Assembly (NCBI RefSeq): GCF_027257175.1
Contig: NZ_JAPFGD010000014.1
Coordinates: forward strand, 1-39,457
Direction: 5' to 3'
DNA from: Castellaniella sp. S9
GTDB taxonomy: Bacteria > Pseudomonadota > Gammaproteobacteria > Burkholderiales > Burkholderiaceae_B
Length of the DNA stretch: 39,457 nucleotides
A program made the position numbers and the translations under genes. Shown in pieces: positions 39,142 to 39,457 of this stretch. Positions within the stretch are counted from its first letter, which is position 1. The number at the start of each line of letters is the position of its first letter. A model generated the notes under the pieces. It ran no database searches and was not told where the DNA came from. It worked only from the letters and a program-made list of their open reading frames with translations.

Positions 39142-39457
<316 letters not shown>

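Overview
The window comes from a GC-rich betaproteobacterium, most likely Burkholderiales and probably Alcaligenaceae (Bordetella/Achromobacter-like). This rests on the order tuf - tRNA-Trp - secE - nusG - rplKAJL - rpoBC, on a second tuf in a downstream str operon (rpsL-rpsG-fusA-tuf), and on the RpoB N-terminus and length. The genus is an inference; no 16S rRNA gene is present.

Layout. Positions 1-12.4 kb hold the end of one tuf copy, tRNA-Trp, secE-nusG, the ribosomal protein genes L11, L1, L10 and L7/L12 with structured leaders, and rpoB-rpoC, closed by a strong terminator at 12372-12398. Positions 35.7-39.5 kb hold the str operon behind a good sigma70 promoter, ending inside a second tuf. 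These parts are ordinary and intact.

Between them (12.4-35.6 kb) lies a catabolic block of 21 genes with no integrase, transposase or phage gene. Its transcription units are: (a) an acyl-CoA dehydrogenase (+); (b) a TIM-barrel protein with the full metal-ligand set expected of a 3-dehydroshikimate dehydratase (-); (c) aroE plus a DMT permease (+); (d) a long probable operon of class III CoA-transferase, short citrate-synthase-fold lyase, ThDP enzyme and a five-gene branched-chain-amino-acid-type ABC importer (+); (e) a TetR regulator (-); (f) a ketopantoate-reductase/VOC fusion, a MaoC hydratase and a second class III CoA-transferase (+); (g) a catabolic-type quinate/shikimate dehydrogenase and a type II dehydroquinase (-); (h) a Gfo/Idh oxidoreductase and an aldehyde dehydrogenase (+); (i) an IclR regulator, an HPPD-like VOC protein and a second TIM-barrel protein (-).

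The most striking signal is a shared operator. The sequence AGAA-N5-TTCT occurs at four promoters (units a, b, d, h), and a near copy lies at the iclR promoter. In three cases it sits exactly in the 17-bp spacer between good -35 and -10 hexamers. This fits a local regulon of the island's own IclR protein, whose family includes regulators of protocatechuate and quinate catabolism.

The enzyme set suggests uptake and breakdown of a quinate/shikimate-type hydroaromatic acid: dehydroquinase, two shikimate dehydrogenase family members and dehydroshikimate-dehydratase-like proteins. It also contains an unusual CoA branch with two CoA-transferases, a hydratase, an acyl-CoA dehydrogenase, a citryl-CoA-lyase-like enzyme and a ThDP lyase. 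No ring-cleavage (pca) genes are in the window. The second TIM-barrel protein lacks two of four expected metal ligands, and its VOC partner is encoded separately and upstream, the reverse of the usual fused QuiC order. The true substrate and chemistry cannot be settled from sequence alone.
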